Part shown: in pieces, positions 51,480-63,636 of the stretch
Layout: each line of letters begins with the position of its first letter
Numbering within the stretch: position 1 is the stretch's first letter
Source: Athripsodes cinereus
Taxonomy: Eukaryota > Arthropoda > Insecta > Trichoptera > Leptoceridae
NCBI GenBank assembly: GCA_947579605.1
Contig: OX388321.1
Coordinates: 16,483,614-16,547,613, forward strand
Direction: 5' to 3'
DNA: 64,000 nucleotides
Translations under genes and position numbers: made by a program
The notes under the pieces: model-generated
Database searches by the model: none
What the model was told of the DNA's origin: nothing
What the model saw: the letters and a program-made list of their open reading frames with translations, nothing else

Positions 51480-52030
51480 GTGCTGCAAGAATCTTAAACG
51501 TTCGAGATGGCTGTCATTCTAATTTAAAAATGTTTAATATGTACAAATCTTTCATAACTCATTTGAAAACGTTTGCAGAAAAAAAATCTGTAGGTAAGAC
51601 CCTCTTCTATTTTATAACTGCAAACAATCACACACATTTAGTCTTTTTGGATTATCGTGCCAAAACATAGTTCTTATTTGATTTTAGAGGTCGGTTTATG
51701 ATTTAATATTTTCTTCTATGAATTTAATAATGAAAATAAATTTCATCAATTGCATTAAAAAACATCCTGCAGCTGATTCGCAATATGATAATAAAGTAAT
51801 GGAATTTGTCAAGAGTTAATTCTTTAATTAAAATATACCAAAATTTACAGACTTTAAAAAAAATATTTAAGACAAGTTAAATCCCTTTACTTTTCCTTTT
51901 GACAAGAGATAAAAATTTAATTTACATTTATCAGAAAATAATGGGGATGATGTAGGTACTTCAAACATTTTTTTACACCTAGTTTTCGTTGTTTTCTGTA
52001 AATAAAAATCGTAAAATATCACGCAAAAGA
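51480..52030. other. AT-rich spacer
   Basis: No supported feature. Confidence 0.35.
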
Positions 52031-52034
52031 CATT

Positions 52035-52165
52035 TGACATCTTTAAGTCAGCGATGAAGTATGTCACATATTCTGAATTTCTTATGTGATTGTTCTGTGT
52101 TTTTTTTTCACGTAGATACGAGTATTGTGTGACTTTATGAAGGTTGTGCCTCTTTTCACATCGCA
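52035..52165 (+). mobile_element. Short RTE-A-derived element, degenerate
   Basis: GACATCTTTAAGTCAGCGAT and GAAGTATGTCACATATTCTG match the start-codon region and what follows; the 3' part is lost or unrecognisable. Confidence 0.5.
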
Positions 52166-52169
52166 TTGG

Positions 52170-53160
52170 CCGAAAGCTTATAATGATTTACAAAGATAAA
52201 TTAAAGACATTAATAAAAGCAAGAATAATGATCTCTCGAATAAAAAACCAAGACTTTACCATCGTGTAGACTTCAAGAGACGCATTAGTAGGTATAAAAT
52301 CTTTTGGCTTTTAGTTAATTTACATATAATTACACATCAGGCATGTTGAATAATATTGTACTAAGATAGAGTCTCATTCCTGGTGATATTTAAATAATAA
52401 TTATATAACTATTTATAATATAATTTAATGTCTTTATCCTGTGCTACTGGTTTCTTTGTAGTACCATACTATTAAAACATTGAGATTTATTGGGTGTAAA
52501 GGAAAAGTAAAACCACACATAAAATAATATAGGTACCAAATACAAAGGTAACATAAATATTATCAAAAAACCTTTAGGTAGTGGATACGTTATATTATAC
52601 TATATATTGAAACCCATTGTTTTTTTTATATGTAATATTATATACTTGGATATATTTTGGTTTGTCTCGAATGCGGCGATGCGTAGAGGTTTTTTGAAAT
52701 AAATGCCATAAATAATGGATGGTAAAACCTTATATTAAAACGGATTATAAATAATAAATTTTGGTGTTAGGTTTTTTACAGCACAACGTTTATATTTTTA
52801 TTATAAATACTAGTTTTAAGCCCAATTACATTAAAAGAGCCGTAGCCATCACCGTCACTAAAAAATGTGAATATTTGAACTGATTTACTTACGTTTTGTA
52901 TACTTTTAGTGAAGAGTAATCACAGTTTTTAACGTTTTCATCACAACATAAACAAAATATTTTTGAATTAAAGTACCTTTCTTTTAAAATTACAAAACTT
53001 TGGTATCTAGAAACATAATATAAGTGTGCATATATGCTATTTATTTGGTTATCTTCAGCCCATTCCGCTATACTAATTTTTATAATAATAATCTCTTCAT
53101 TTGCACTTCAATTTATTCTATATTCAAATTTGTTGCGTTACATTTTACTTATTTGATAAT
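52170..53160. other. AT-rich spacer
   Basis: No supported feature. Confidence 0.35.
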
Positions 53161-53164
53161 TACC

Positions 53165-53345
53165 TGCTTGTGAGGGCAAAAGTTTGCTTGAAAAAAAGTA
53201 AACAAGAATCCCACGACTTCTAAGTTATCCGGGCCTTGAAGGGAGTCTGTAATGTTAATTGTTTGATTAATTTCCAGAATATCTCAAAAACAATACTTCC
53301 CGACTTCTGTGGAATCCAAGTATGAAAAGAAGTCTACAATTGTTT
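53165..53345 (+). repeat. Diverged dispersed repeat, copy 1
   Basis: AAAAGTAAACAAGAATCCCA, GACTTCTAAGTTATCCGGGC and GGGAGTC occur in the same order as AAATAAACAGAAGTCCCCAG, ACTTCTGAGATATGCAGACA and GGGAGTC at 55405-55475. Confidence 0.45.
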
Positions 53346-54580
53346 GATAATTGTGGCAATAGCAAACATCAATGCTGCAAATGCACATACTTACATACAT
53401 ACATCTAAACGTATGAATATATATACGACTATTCATAATATGATACAAAGTACTTTATTATGAAAATTGACTCGGTACATTTTATTATAAAAACCCAACA
53501 GAACTTAACGAGGTTTTATTAAGTTATAAATATTGAAACAATTGATCGATGATGTTATCTAATGGTTGTTGAACAACTTTTATAGTGCTGTTTTGTGACT
53601 AATATCGTAATAAAGATCTATGCAAATCATCACGATGTTATTAAAAAAAATATTATGTAATTGAAGATGAATTGAATAACGTCTCTTTATTTTATAAAAT
53701 ATACAATGTATTATAGTATATAAGCTATTATTTAGTGTATTTAAAATATTTTTTCGTTTTAGATGTTTTATGTCATATAGTTTGATTAAGTAGGTATATA
53801 AAAAAATCTATAAACAATAAATCAAAACAGCGAAATATTTTTGATGTTACGATGGTTAATATTTCTATAATAATGTGATTTGTTTTTATTTGTATAATTA
53901 TGTTCTTTAAAGTGTGTAGTTATAAATAAAGAAATTTAAAAATATCTAAGTCATGCAAAATCCTCATGGTTTCATTATATGTATTGTTTTAATAAAGACA
54001 ATCCAATTATTTAAAGATAATCAGGTACATCTCAATGCTTTGATTTATGCATTTTTTTTATTCAGATATTTTTAGATTTATGAAAGTGAAATTGAAAAAT
54101 TAGTGAAAACTCCATTAAAAGCTAGCAAGATAGAGTAAACTAACTCTTACGAATTGGTTTAAGTCGAATTAAAAGACATTTTGGCTTATATGAATATCAC
54201 GTTGACCACTACACCAGATTTTAATTTCCACTATTTAGTACCAATTTAAATAGAAAATTGCTAATACTTGCATGTACAAAAATGTATAAATATAGGTAGG
54301 TATAGGTATTTTTAAATGCTCTTTCACGCTTTGAAATGTCGACTCACCACAAGCTTTTAAAGTTCGTAAGAAGAATATTTCACATGATCAATAATATGAA
54401 TGTTCTAATCCATAGATCAAATGAATTTTATATCACCTACTATAATCTCTTACTTATTTTTTTTCATATATAGGAAACACATAAACACCCTTGCTGCACC
54501 GTTATCTGATATAAATAAACCGCATCAAAGTGAGAAATAAAATACCTAACTAAAAATAGCTTAACCAAGCTCGGCTTATT
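53346..54580. other. AT-rich spacer
   Basis: No supported feature. Confidence 0.35.
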
Positions 54581-54954
54581 TTTTTCATTATCGCATTTTG
54601 ATAGCGATAGACGACGCTAGCTATGTGAATATTAAAAGCTTTGAGTTCGAAACGAATTTCCAATCACTATTTCAACACATATCTAAATAATCCAGCAATG
54701 AAAAATATCGTTAGATATGTGCTTTTGTATCAAACAGGAATGCAAGGCTGTAAATCGGATTTCGAAAATACGTTAAAAATCACACCTACATTAAGCAAAA
54801 AAATATATAGGAAAGCCGGCATATCGTACCCAACAGTTTTAAAATTTCCATAGAATTAGTTCTCGACATTCATATAGATACAACGTCTCGGTGTATATTT
54901 CTGTAAAACCTAAATCTCAACATGCTTGTATTAAATTATGTGAATTCGTCGTCG

Positions 54955-55015
54955 AGTTCGTCGGTAGCCTGGAGGTAGAGTCTCGGCCTCTTGAAAAAGG
55001 GGTAAAAAAAAAATG
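54955..55015 (+). repeat. Possible tRNA-like SINE head
   Basis: GTCGGTAGCCTGGAGGTAGA then GTCTCGGCCTC has an A-box-like spacing of conserved positions. No B box follows, so this is weak. Confidence 0.25.
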
Positions 55016-55334
55016 TGTTTCTCATTCTTCTTCAGAACATTTAACGATCCACGTTTCTCTTTTGAAAACAGTATGCCAACAAGCCTCTTCAACTCTGAGC
55101 TGTTCTATACTAGATAGTCAATTCATCCTAAGTACTACAAATATGTCCAATATTCTAATATTGTTCCATAAATTGTCCTGAAAGATCTCTATCACAAGTA
55201 TTACTTAAGTTTGGACATGTTATCTATTTTGTTCATGCATTTTTCTTTTATTTTACTTGATAATAATTGCTTAAGCATTTCTCCCTCATAAGATGTGCAT
55301 CGAAGACGTAGATATAGTCTAAATTTTAGAATCT

Positions 55335-55480
55335 AAAAGATTCCCACGAGGTGGTTTCGGCTGGCCATTGCCTCAAACTGCTCATGTTTTTGCCTATGAG
55401 AACAATTTTTTGCAAAAAAAAATAAACAGAAGTCCCCAGACTTCTGAGATATGCAGACATGAGGTGGGAGTCTTTCATTA
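55335..55480 (+). repeat. Diverged dispersed repeat, copy 2
   Basis: See the partner at 53165-53345. GC-richer lead-in ACGAGGTGGTTTCGGCTGGC. Confidence 0.45.
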
Positions 55481-55573
55481 CCATTATTATTTTCTAGATC
55501 ATCCTATACTTAGGTAAATACCTCTGATTTTTAATAAAATGTAACTACTAAGATTATCTTTTCTTTTTTACAG

Positions 55574-55637
55574 GTCAGTATCATTAGTGCTTCAACAACT
55601 TCAAATTCCCACCGATCTACGTCTTCTCAAACAGCTG
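55574..55637 (+). other. Candidate host exon (64 nt)
   Basis: Preceded by a strong polypyrimidine tract and acceptor (TATCTTTTCTTTTTTACAG ending at 55573) and followed by CTG/GTAAAT as a donor. In the second frame it reads SVSLVLQQLQIPTDLRLLKQ, which looks protein-like and not composition-driven. No neighbouring exon of the same gene was found in the window and the protein is not recognised. If real, it would place much of this window in an intron. Confidence 0.3.
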
Positions 55638-55639
55638 GT

Positions 55640-56545
55640 AAATCTTAATCTACAAATTATAAATTAATTATTTAATCAATACCTACCATTTTATAGTCAA
55701 GTATCTAACAACGATAAAATTTAACATCACGACTAATACAGTTTAACAGTCATCATTTAAATTTGCATATAATTAATTTTATTGTATTACAATATTAACA
55801 TTTGACTTGTAACGTTTTTAGATAAATAAAGAGCAATACCGTTATGGAAGCAAATAGATAGAAAGTCATTGCAGTATTAAAATGTTCGCGTTTTTTTATA
55901 TAAGTAAATAAATAGCGTTAATTTTAAGTAAGTATTAATAACTGCCATATAGCATCGTCGACTAGTTTTTGTTTCAACTTGTACTTTTGTATGAAATTTA
56001 ACCATTAGTGCATGATATTCAAATGGTACCTTGGTACATTTGGCTAAACTAAGAAGGTAAATTACTAGATTTTTATAATAATGAAAATAGAAATTGATCA
56101 TGACTGAAACAAAATTAAAGTGCTATAAATAAATATAAAGGTTTTGAAATAGTTGACAAGGACGTGGCATCATACAAAAGTTGTATCCAGCTAACTATGA
56201 AATTAAATCATTTACAGCTTTAAGAATAATGAAAGTTGTAGGCTTTTTCCGCATATCTTTGACATTTTTATGGAAAATTATCATGATATTTGATTACATA
56301 AACTTCATTCAATTGCGGTATAGTGATAATCAATTCTATTGTGTACCTACATGAGATCTGAGATCAAATATCAAGATATATGTCCAGTATTAGCTAGATC
56401 AGTTTTAAGTTAGTTTTGGATATGTAATATCTTTAGACATGTGTTCTTTTTTGCAACAAGATCTTAATAAGAGCACTATTCTTTTTGCAAAGGTTCTAAC
56501 GATTCGGATATCCCTTTTTTACAATTAACCGTTTCTATAATGTTA
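55640..56545. other. AT-rich spacer
   Basis: No supported feature. Confidence 0.35.
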
Positions 56546-56550
56546 GTATA

Positions 56551-56655
56551 GAGCGCTAGAGATTTGTGAAAAGAGGCGACTCGATTGGCGCAGAGATACT
56601 CTAAATAGAGGAGGATGGTTTATACACTGTACTCTCGGAGGGAGCGTTAAAAAAC
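56551..56655 (+). pseudogene. RTE-C 3' relic
   Basis: GTGAAAAGAGGCGACTCGAT, GGCGCAGAGATACTCTAAAT, AGAGGAGGATGGTTTATACA and CTCTCGGAGGGAGCGTT align in order with the last 90 bp of the 23091-23262 copy, with many substitutions. Old copy. Confidence 0.65.
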
Positions 56656-57440
56656 AAGTGAGTGAAAAAGTCCATTAAAACCGTTGGCTTTTTTTGAACT
56701 ATTGACAGCTTGTGAATGAGAAAAAAATATCCAAACTTTCTCAGCAGGTTCACAAAATGCAGTTAAACCTCCTTTCACGACATTTGTTATACTATGATAG
56801 TTCAGTAATACGGGGTATATTCTGTAAAAATAAGTCTTGTACGCTATCGGAAATATAATGGACGATAAAATAATACTGTTCTTTTTGGTCTCAGATAATT
56901 TAAAATATTCGTTTTTTCCCGAGCACTATTCGAGAGGGTAGCTGACCTTTTTACGAACCCGGCCTAGCTTCATGTCTTAGTAATAAAGTTTATTGCTGTC
57001 CAATTTCCTATTTATGACTAACAGATTCGCTATAGGAACATGTGTTTTTATTATGTTTATCTGATATGCGATGTGCTTATTCTCATCTAAACGGGACCGA
57101 AATAACATTAATTCCATTTTTAATTGTCTTGAAATTATAACGTCACGGTTTTACCCAAAACAAGGATAACTAACTGTGCCACCTAAGAAATTTTTGTTTT
57201 GCCACATAAATATAAAAATATTTAAACAGGTAGTATAGTTTATCGTTGAGTAAACGTTTATGGAGATAAATTGTAATAAATATCTAGTTTCTACATTCTA
57301 CATGACTCCAAAACTTATGTGGTAAATTATTCAAATTCAATATATTGCTAGATGCAGGACAGATTACAAAACAAATTTTTCATTATTTTATATAATGAGG
57401 AATGCTACACAATATTTTATTGGCACTATAACTATATATT
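56656..57440. other. AT-rich spacer
   Basis: No supported feature. Confidence 0.35.
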
Positions 57441-57449
57441 ATTATTATA

Positions 57450-57620
57450 TCTAGGCAAGAAAAGTATTGTCCCTGAGAGGAAGACCAGTTACCGCACTTG
57501 TGAAAGACATGATACGGGTACGGGACGGGCTCATGCCCAGTTAGGTAGACATTAGTGACTTATCTTTTAAAAACTGTTTTGTAAATAAAATAAATAAATA
57601 AATAAAAATAAATAAATGAT
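57450..57620 (+). mobile_element. Unclassified retroelement 3' end
   Basis: In the frame ending at 57547 one reads ERKTSYRTCERHDTGTGRAH; in another frame SLRGRPVTALVKDMIRVRDG then LMPS and a stop, which looks more like a retroelement or host C-terminus. It is followed by GTAAATAAAATAAATAAATA. Family not recognised. Confidence 0.4.
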
Positions 57621-58216
57621 GTTGAAGGTTGTTACATAAATAGATGAAACGAAAAAAAAATTCAGATAATTCAATAAGTAGTTCCTTAAGTAAGTATATG
57701 TATTCACTGTGAAATAAATTACATAATTAATTTAAAGCTAATAAAGTGTTTTGTTTTTTTTTTATTTTGAATACGTCTCTGTAAATCTAGTCTATTTTTT
57801 AGTCATAAAATAAGAACTCCTCATTATAACTAGACTACTAAAAGAACGCCATATAAATTATAAAATAAACAACGTGCCCGTTTTATGAGGGATGTCTGGA
57901 GTATTACTCAATTTGTGAACCAAACCGCAAGCATCTCAACATACATATTATCAACAGCAACACTCATACATTTTATTATTTCGCACATGTTGTAGGCTTA
58001 ATAAGAGAATAAGTACTTTTGCGAATAAGCTTAAAGCTTCTAGGAGTACTCTGTATTTCAAATAAGTATTTACTAAATGTTTTTTTGCACAATTTTGTTG
58101 ATTCCTTCTCGAAATAATTTATTTATTTACTTTATTCTTCACTGTACATTAATAACAAAAGTACCTATTCATAACACAATACTGAAAATTATTATTCATA
58201 TCCGTTTATCGCTATG
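57621..58216. other. AT-rich spacer
   Basis: No supported feature. Confidence 0.35.
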
Positions 58217-58229
58217 ATACGGTATCATT

Positions 58230-58300
58230 GAGAATAGGGAGGAATGGAGAAGAAAAACCAAACTCGTTGCAGACCAATCCAATGGATTGTAACTCATTAT
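58230..58300 (+). mobile_element. 71-bp RTE-D stub with perfect 13-bp TSD
   Basis: ATACGGTATCATT occurs at 58217-58229 and 58301-58313. Between them lie only the last 71 bp of RTE-D (GAATAGGGAGGAATGGAGAA to GTAACTCATTAT). This is an extremely 5'-truncated insertion whose sequence is very close to the 23.6 kb copy. Confidence 0.9.
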
Positions 58301-58319
58301 ATACGGTATCATTCAAAGA

Positions 58320-59150
58320 TTCGAAACAGAAAGAGTTTTGTCGCATCAAAACTAGGCCGAAATTTAACCAAAAATAATGATAATAACATGATGATGACGT
58401 GAATAATGATAACCAATTACCATAGGGAAGGCACGGACATCCTGTCTTCAACGTTGCAAGATACCTTATAAAAATTATAGGTATATCTTCTTACTGACTC
58501 TCGTCTGTCCATTCTTTCCATATAATTATTATCTTAACAAACGTAGCATACTAAATTACATAATAATCCACCATAATCTGATAAAAATCTAAGATATTTG
58601 GTGAAAGTACTGACATTCTCAATCGTTCTATGTCGTAAAGAAACCCTTGTCATTGTAGGTATCTACAATTCTACATTGTAAAGCATACCATGTGAAATTG
58701 ATCCATAATTTTACTCGTACCATTATTAGGTACATTTTGCATAACCAATATGTTTTATAATAAAATAAATGTGTTATCTTTTTAGTACCTACACGTTGTT
58801 TCAATGCCATACTTTGTATTTTATGTTATTTTTGCAACAATGAACAACATGTTATTGCTTTTGCACACATAGGTAAAAATTGTATAACATTATTTTCTTG
58901 GTTATTACAAATATGTGCATAGGTACTTGTTTAACACTTCATACTGCGAGAATGTTTAGTTAACTGATCATCTATCTATATATATTATATAGGTATATAT
59001 ATATTAAAGAATTGATGTATTGTTTTAAATGTTTACATTGATAAGTTTTTGGTCAAAATTTTGTATCTATTTTTTCTGGATTAGTAACAAGAAATCGAGC
59101 CTTTGCGATAAACTCGTCCTCTTATATTGATTGTATTTAGACAAAACATA
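58320..59150. other. AT-rich spacer
   Basis: No supported feature. Confidence 0.35.
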
Positions 59151-59154
59151 CATA

Positions 59155-59392
59155 GACATTTCACACAGATCGAGCTAGTCCCAAACTAAGATAAATCTTG
59201 TATTATGGGTACTAACGCGACGATACACACATATACAATGCACTAAACACATATACATACATGTAACACCCAGACCCAGGACAATTTGAAAAAGGTCATT
59301 CCTCAATCTGCCCTGGCCGGGAATCGAACCCGGGACCTCGTGACTCAAAGGCAAGAGCGTTACCTCCGCGCCACACCGGCCGATTTAATATG
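59155..59392 (-). mobile_element. tRNA-derived SINE, complete head
   Basis: On the minus strand it starts CGGCCGGTGTGGCGCGGAGG, with an A box TGGCGCGGAGGT (59362-59373) and a B box GGTTCGATTC (59321-59330), the correct spacing for RNA polymerase III. The body follows (GGGTCTGGGTGTTACATGTA, GTGTATCGTCGCGTTAGTAC, GTTTGGGACTAGCTCGATCT), in the style of lepidopteran SINEs. The 3' limit is approximate. A headless copy of the body is at 12515. Confidence 0.82.
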
Positions 59393-59620
59393 AATGTACT
59401 ATTTATATACAATTTATTGTTTATAGTCAATGTCTTATAAAGAATAAACAAATAAATAAATAGCTCGGTGGAGAGGAAGTGATGAAGAACGAAGATGATT
59501 TGTTTAACTTTATAATATTACCTTACAATGATTGTCAAAAAAATTATTTTCCTCAAGTATGAAATCGTATAACGTATGATATAGGTAATATTTCATAATT
59601 TTTATTTTGCGAATCTATCT
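59393..59620. other. AT-rich spacer with LINE-like tail
   Basis: AAGAATAAACAAATAAATAA at about 59438 resembles LINE 3' ends; otherwise nothing. Confidence 0.3.
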
Positions 59621-59624
59621 ATAC

Positions 59625-59825
59625 CGTCATCTTCCACGAATAAGGCAGTAAGTAATGAACATACAACTTATCTTCTGCGTGCCAATAAAAAAGACATTCA
59701 GGAAGGAAGGCATAAGTTAGCTCTTTAATTAATTTCAGATATTTAATGTCCTATTCGTCATGCTTGACGATTAAATATTTGCCTTTTGAAACCTACTCTT
59801 TGACGATGCTCCACGGAACAAATGA
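59625..59825 (-). mobile_element. Short RTE-A-derived element, degenerate, near full length
   Basis: Minus strand: TTGTTCCGTGGAGCATCGTC (5' end, as at 48091), then much later TCCTGAATGTCTTTTTTATT, GGCACGCAGAAGATAAG and a decayed 3' end. The 5' motif in the right place supports the full-length definition. Confidence 0.6.
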
Positions 59826-60765
59826 ATACCCTTTGTACAAACTTTCATCCTTTACACAAGTTTGTGTATATAACTAGAATAACCATTAAATAAATTTGCT
59901 CTTTATTTTAGAATTCATTATAGGTAACTTATCTATAAAAAAATATTGATTTTTATTTATTTTATTCTTCTCATCCTTTTTATATTCCTCACATCATCAT
60001 TTACAGAACAAAGTCAACAAAGGAATTACAAATTATAAATAAATTAACATGAAAATGCTGTTTTGATACTGTTTCATAGCAAAGGCAAATTAGTAATTTG
60101 TATATCGTAACAAAACAAGGTAATCAATAATATCAGTATTTATGTACATAAAATTGACTTTCCGTGTTATCAATCTTCCTTTTGACAGATGACGACGAAG
60201 TTATCGGTCTTCAGAAATAATTCTAAAGACGGATTGAATTATTGACATTTGCTAATGTCAGCATCAACCTTATTTATTACATAGATACTATAGAAATGTT
60301 CCTATTTATAATCATAATGTAGAAAATAGTAGAACTAGGAACACTCTGAAATCATCAAATATTCAACGAGATGTTTCGTTGTTACATTAGATTGAACCAC
60401 GATTTTCTAAATATATGAACCTATTTTACATACCTACAAATATTATATGAATAAATATCAGATTCTACTATTTCTAGATAAAATATAGAAGAAAAAATCA
60501 CTGATTATTCTGGCAGTTGTATTCACAAGTGCGCTCTTGTCTACATAAATTATATTAAGTACGTTAATTATATTGTAATTTACTAAATCATTCGCAAACG
60601 AGTGGATGGTTTTGAGAAGAATAAATTAGAATATTGTTATTTAAGAGGCAACAGCCGTTTTTTATCTTATAAATAAATGATAAATAAAGATGTTTCAAAA
60701 TAAGTACAATGAGTATTCATTGTCGCATCATCAGACTTTCCAATATTTTTCTATGACTTATTTTG
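59826..60765. other. AT-rich spacer
   Basis: No supported feature. Confidence 0.35.
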
Positions 60766-60770
60766 CAGTG

Positions 60771-60897
60771 TTCAGCGATAAGGAACGTCACTCATTCTGA
60801 ATGTCTTAATCTTTATTGGCACAGAGAGAATGAATTGCATATTTATTACACACAGTTGGTCCGCTGGCTACCCCACTTGTGGTATATAATAGTATAG
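60771..60897 (+). mobile_element. Short RTE-A-derived element, 5' truncated
   Basis: TTCAGCGATAAGGAACGTCA, TCATTCTGAATGTCTTAATC, TTGGCACAGAGAGAATGAAT, GTCCGCTGGCTACCCCACTT and GTGGTATATAATAGTATAG in order. Confidence 0.78.
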
Positions 60898-61304
60898 GAA
60901 AGATATTTTTTTCTTACATTTGATTCCTGTTGAATCATTCTTTATATATCTGAAGCTAGATTTGGATAATGATTTAATATGGCCCAATATAAAAATGATA
61001 GACTACGATGGCTGTAAATCAATAAAGTAATTTGTACCTTACAATTTAATTATAATATTCGAATAGTTATTCCGTAATAAAATTATTATTCGAAATATAT
61101 CTACCTACATGTATACTGAGTTATGTATTCTGTTCATCACACTGTGAAGTGCCTTCAAACGTTTCTTATATCGTTTAGGTATATATTTCTTGTATTTTAT
61201 ATAACATTATTAGAGTGAATGAATGCAGTAATAAGTGTTTTATGCAAATGATTCTTTGTAGTGTACCTAATGATAACCAGAGTTATCAAATATATTTTAT
61301 TTCT

Positions 61305-61425
61305 AATAGTAGTGGTATCCAGAACGATGGAAGGACAGCTGGGCCTCCACATCTCAAGAGAACCTTCCTGCATGAACAGATCTTTGGGTCTAAAAAGAGA
61401 TTAAGAAGAAGAAGAAGGAGTATTG
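61305..61425 (+). pseudogene. Possible RTE-type 3' end
   Basis: One frame reads YPERWKDSWASTSQENLPA then a stop, followed after about 40 bp by an AGAAGAAGAAGAAGG tail like other RTE-type ends here. The 118-codon frame starting at 61215 uses a different register and is not convincing. Confidence 0.35.
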
Positions 61426-61440
61426 GTACACAAGTATTAG

Positions 61441-61645
61441 AATTACATAACTGGATAAATTTAAATAAGCGTTTTGTTCTACTAAAGATTAAACAACGCA
61501 AGAGAATCGTCTTTCGACTTGTAAGGTCATTATCAATCGACGGAATCAAATTATTGATAATGACTTCATAAGTCCAAAGACGTCTCTTGTGTTGCTTAAT
61601 CAATCGTAGAACGAAGCGCTTGTTTTAATTTATCCAAGCAATTAA
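61441..61645. repeat. Inverted dimer of the palindromic family, decayed
   Basis: Left arm 61441-61537, right arm about 61553-61645, roughly 80 per cent complementary by eye. The core has CGTCTTTCGACTTGTAAGGT on the left and AAGTCCAAAGACGTCTCTTG on the right, matching 17920-17966 and 28201-28391. The arms extend beyond the region shared with the 28 kb copy. Confidence 0.75.
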
Positions 61646-62328
61646 GCATTTTTCTTGTATTCCTGTGTTTTGCATTTTGAAACATGCTTGTACTTTTGTA
61701 TGTATGTAGACGTGTGACAAAGGTAATATTAAAAAAAAAACAATTTTTACCTACAAACATATTAATACCTACTCTATTTTATGTAACAATATTCTCGGTA
61801 ACGCGTAGATTTTCAAAATAATAAATCATTTTCACATATGATACAAACACATCGTAATACGATACAAAAAATATTAATGTTTAATAATATGAACTAAAAA
61901 TGAATATATCATACTTTTGTACTATGATAATTTTGATATATGTTTATTTTATATTTCGTTTTATTAAAAAATGTAAGTTATATTCTTGTCATAATGCTTT
62001 ATTGCCCGTGAAATATATCGTTTTTATTATTATTATTATTATTAAATAAAATACAACCTTCCAGATACATTTTATTAAATAGATATATTACATTATAGTT
62101 ATAAACCTTTATGAGTATTACAAAATGAAATTCAAATCTTTGACAGAAAATATAACTTTCATTTTTAATACAACGAATAATTTGTATTACCTGCTATTGA
62201 AGATTAAAGAATTCAAATTTACCATTTAATAAAACAAGTTTTGTTTCCTACATCACCTATTCCCAAATAATTTGAAAAAGAAAAATCTAAATAGGTGTGA
62301 ATAGTAATTATATGACAATATTCTTTGT
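61646..62328. other. AT-rich spacer with (TTA)n run
   Basis: An ATTATTATT run at about 62026-62044; no gene. Confidence 0.4.
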
Positions 62329-62338
62329 ACGGAAATTA

Positions 62339-62739
62339 TATATAATGAGTTACAATCCATTGGATTGGTCTGCAAAGAGTTTGGATTTTCTTTTCCGTTC
62401 CTCCCTATTCTCAGCCAGCCTCTTAAGCTCTACGTATGAGCCACAGTTCATGCCCCTCTTCAGTTGGTCCATATACGCGTCTCTAAGTCGGCCTCTGCCA
62501 TTTGTGTCTTCGGTCCTATCTTCCGCGATGGCGACGAGCTGATGGCTGATGTTGTGGCCAATCCAGTTAGCTCGTTGCTGGCTGATTCTCTTAAGGAGTT
62601 GCCTTTTTTCTCGCCTACCATGGTTAACACTTCTTCGTTTTCGACGTGTTTCGACCAATGGATTTTCAGCATGCGTCAGTAATACCACATCTCGAAGGCT
62701 GCCAGCCGTCCGCTTTCACTCTTGCTGATGGTCCACGTC
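62339..62739 (-). pseudogene. RTE-D LINE 3' fragment
   Basis: 5'-truncated copy flanked by ACGGAAATTA (62329-62338) and ACGCAAATTA (62740-62749), a TSD with one mismatch. It encodes RQLLKRISQQRANWIGHNI, then AYMDQLKRGMNCGSYVELKR and a terminal SNGL. Frameshifts near 62615 split it, which gives the two short frames 62350-62688 and 62460-62672. Tail (AT)n. Confidence 0.85.
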
Positions 62740-62759
62740 ACGCAAATTAGATAGTGATA

Positions 62760-63035
62760 TTATATTTGAGTATATTATTACTCTTTATTTGTATTCTTAC
62801 ATCACCATGAATCTTTCTGTATATATATATTTTTATATTAAACATTTTATTTTTTTAATAAATAATCTGAAATAAAATCAAATGAAATACTCTCACAAAA
62901 GTCAAAATGCTTATGTCATAAAGGTGAAGTAGGTTAGCAGAAAGTACGAAACTTTAGAATCAAGTTTTAGATCACCTCAAAATTTGTAAAAAAAATTGAC
63001 ATTCCTACTTTCAAAATATTCACTCAGTCACAAAA
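62760..63035. other. AT-rich spacer
   Basis: No supported feature. Confidence 0.35.
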
Positions 63036-63039
63036 ATAA

Positions 63040-63128
63040 ATAATCGATAGAGAAAGAAGATATTGCAAGGATAGATCGGTAAGCATTCCTGCTTACCCTT
63101 CTTGGAATAGGTGTAAGAGTACAGTAAA
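63040..63128 (+). pseudogene. RTE-A 3' relic
   Basis: GCAAGGATAGATCGGTAAGC, CATTCCTGCTTACCCTTCTT and GGAATAGGTGTAAGAGTACA follow the last 75 bp and tail of RTE-A with many substitutions. Confidence 0.55.
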
Positions 63129-63129
63129 A

Positions 63130-63630
63130 TAAAAATATTTATAATATTTGGCGTGGATAGGAACTAATTTACATAGTAAGGATTTGTTTTGCAAAACCAC
63201 TGTATCATACTAGAGAAAGACTAACGACTTTAGCCTCAAATTCTCGCATGGAAGTACTTGTTTAATTAGTTTACGTTGCCATTAAGATTTTCATAACAAG
63301 TTAGTCATCTATCTCACTAACAACAACACCCAAACCGCAAAGGGAAAACTACTCAAATGCTCAATATTCGGATTCTATCCGATTTACAGTCAGACAATAT
63401 ATGAAGTTCATGCTTGGTGCAAACGTGAGGTAACAAGTGAAATCCTGTATGGCTAACTCTTGAATGTCAGTATTTCTTCTTTTCTAAACTTTGTCTTTAC
63501 TTCACACATGTGGCGTGCTATACATCAAGCATTCAAGTATTTCCATTCAATCGGTGATTGAAAATAAAAATAAATTTTATAATGTATGAATGTACATATA
63601 CAATGCGTTGGAGTGATGACATCACTCAAT
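63130..63630. other. AT-rich spacer
   Basis: No supported feature. Confidence 0.35.
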
Positions 63631-63636
63631 ATACGC

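Noticed and set aside
61215..61571. 118-codon frame as a gene
   Set aside because: Its second half lies in the palindromic repeat, and its middle is in a different register from the RTE-like terminus.
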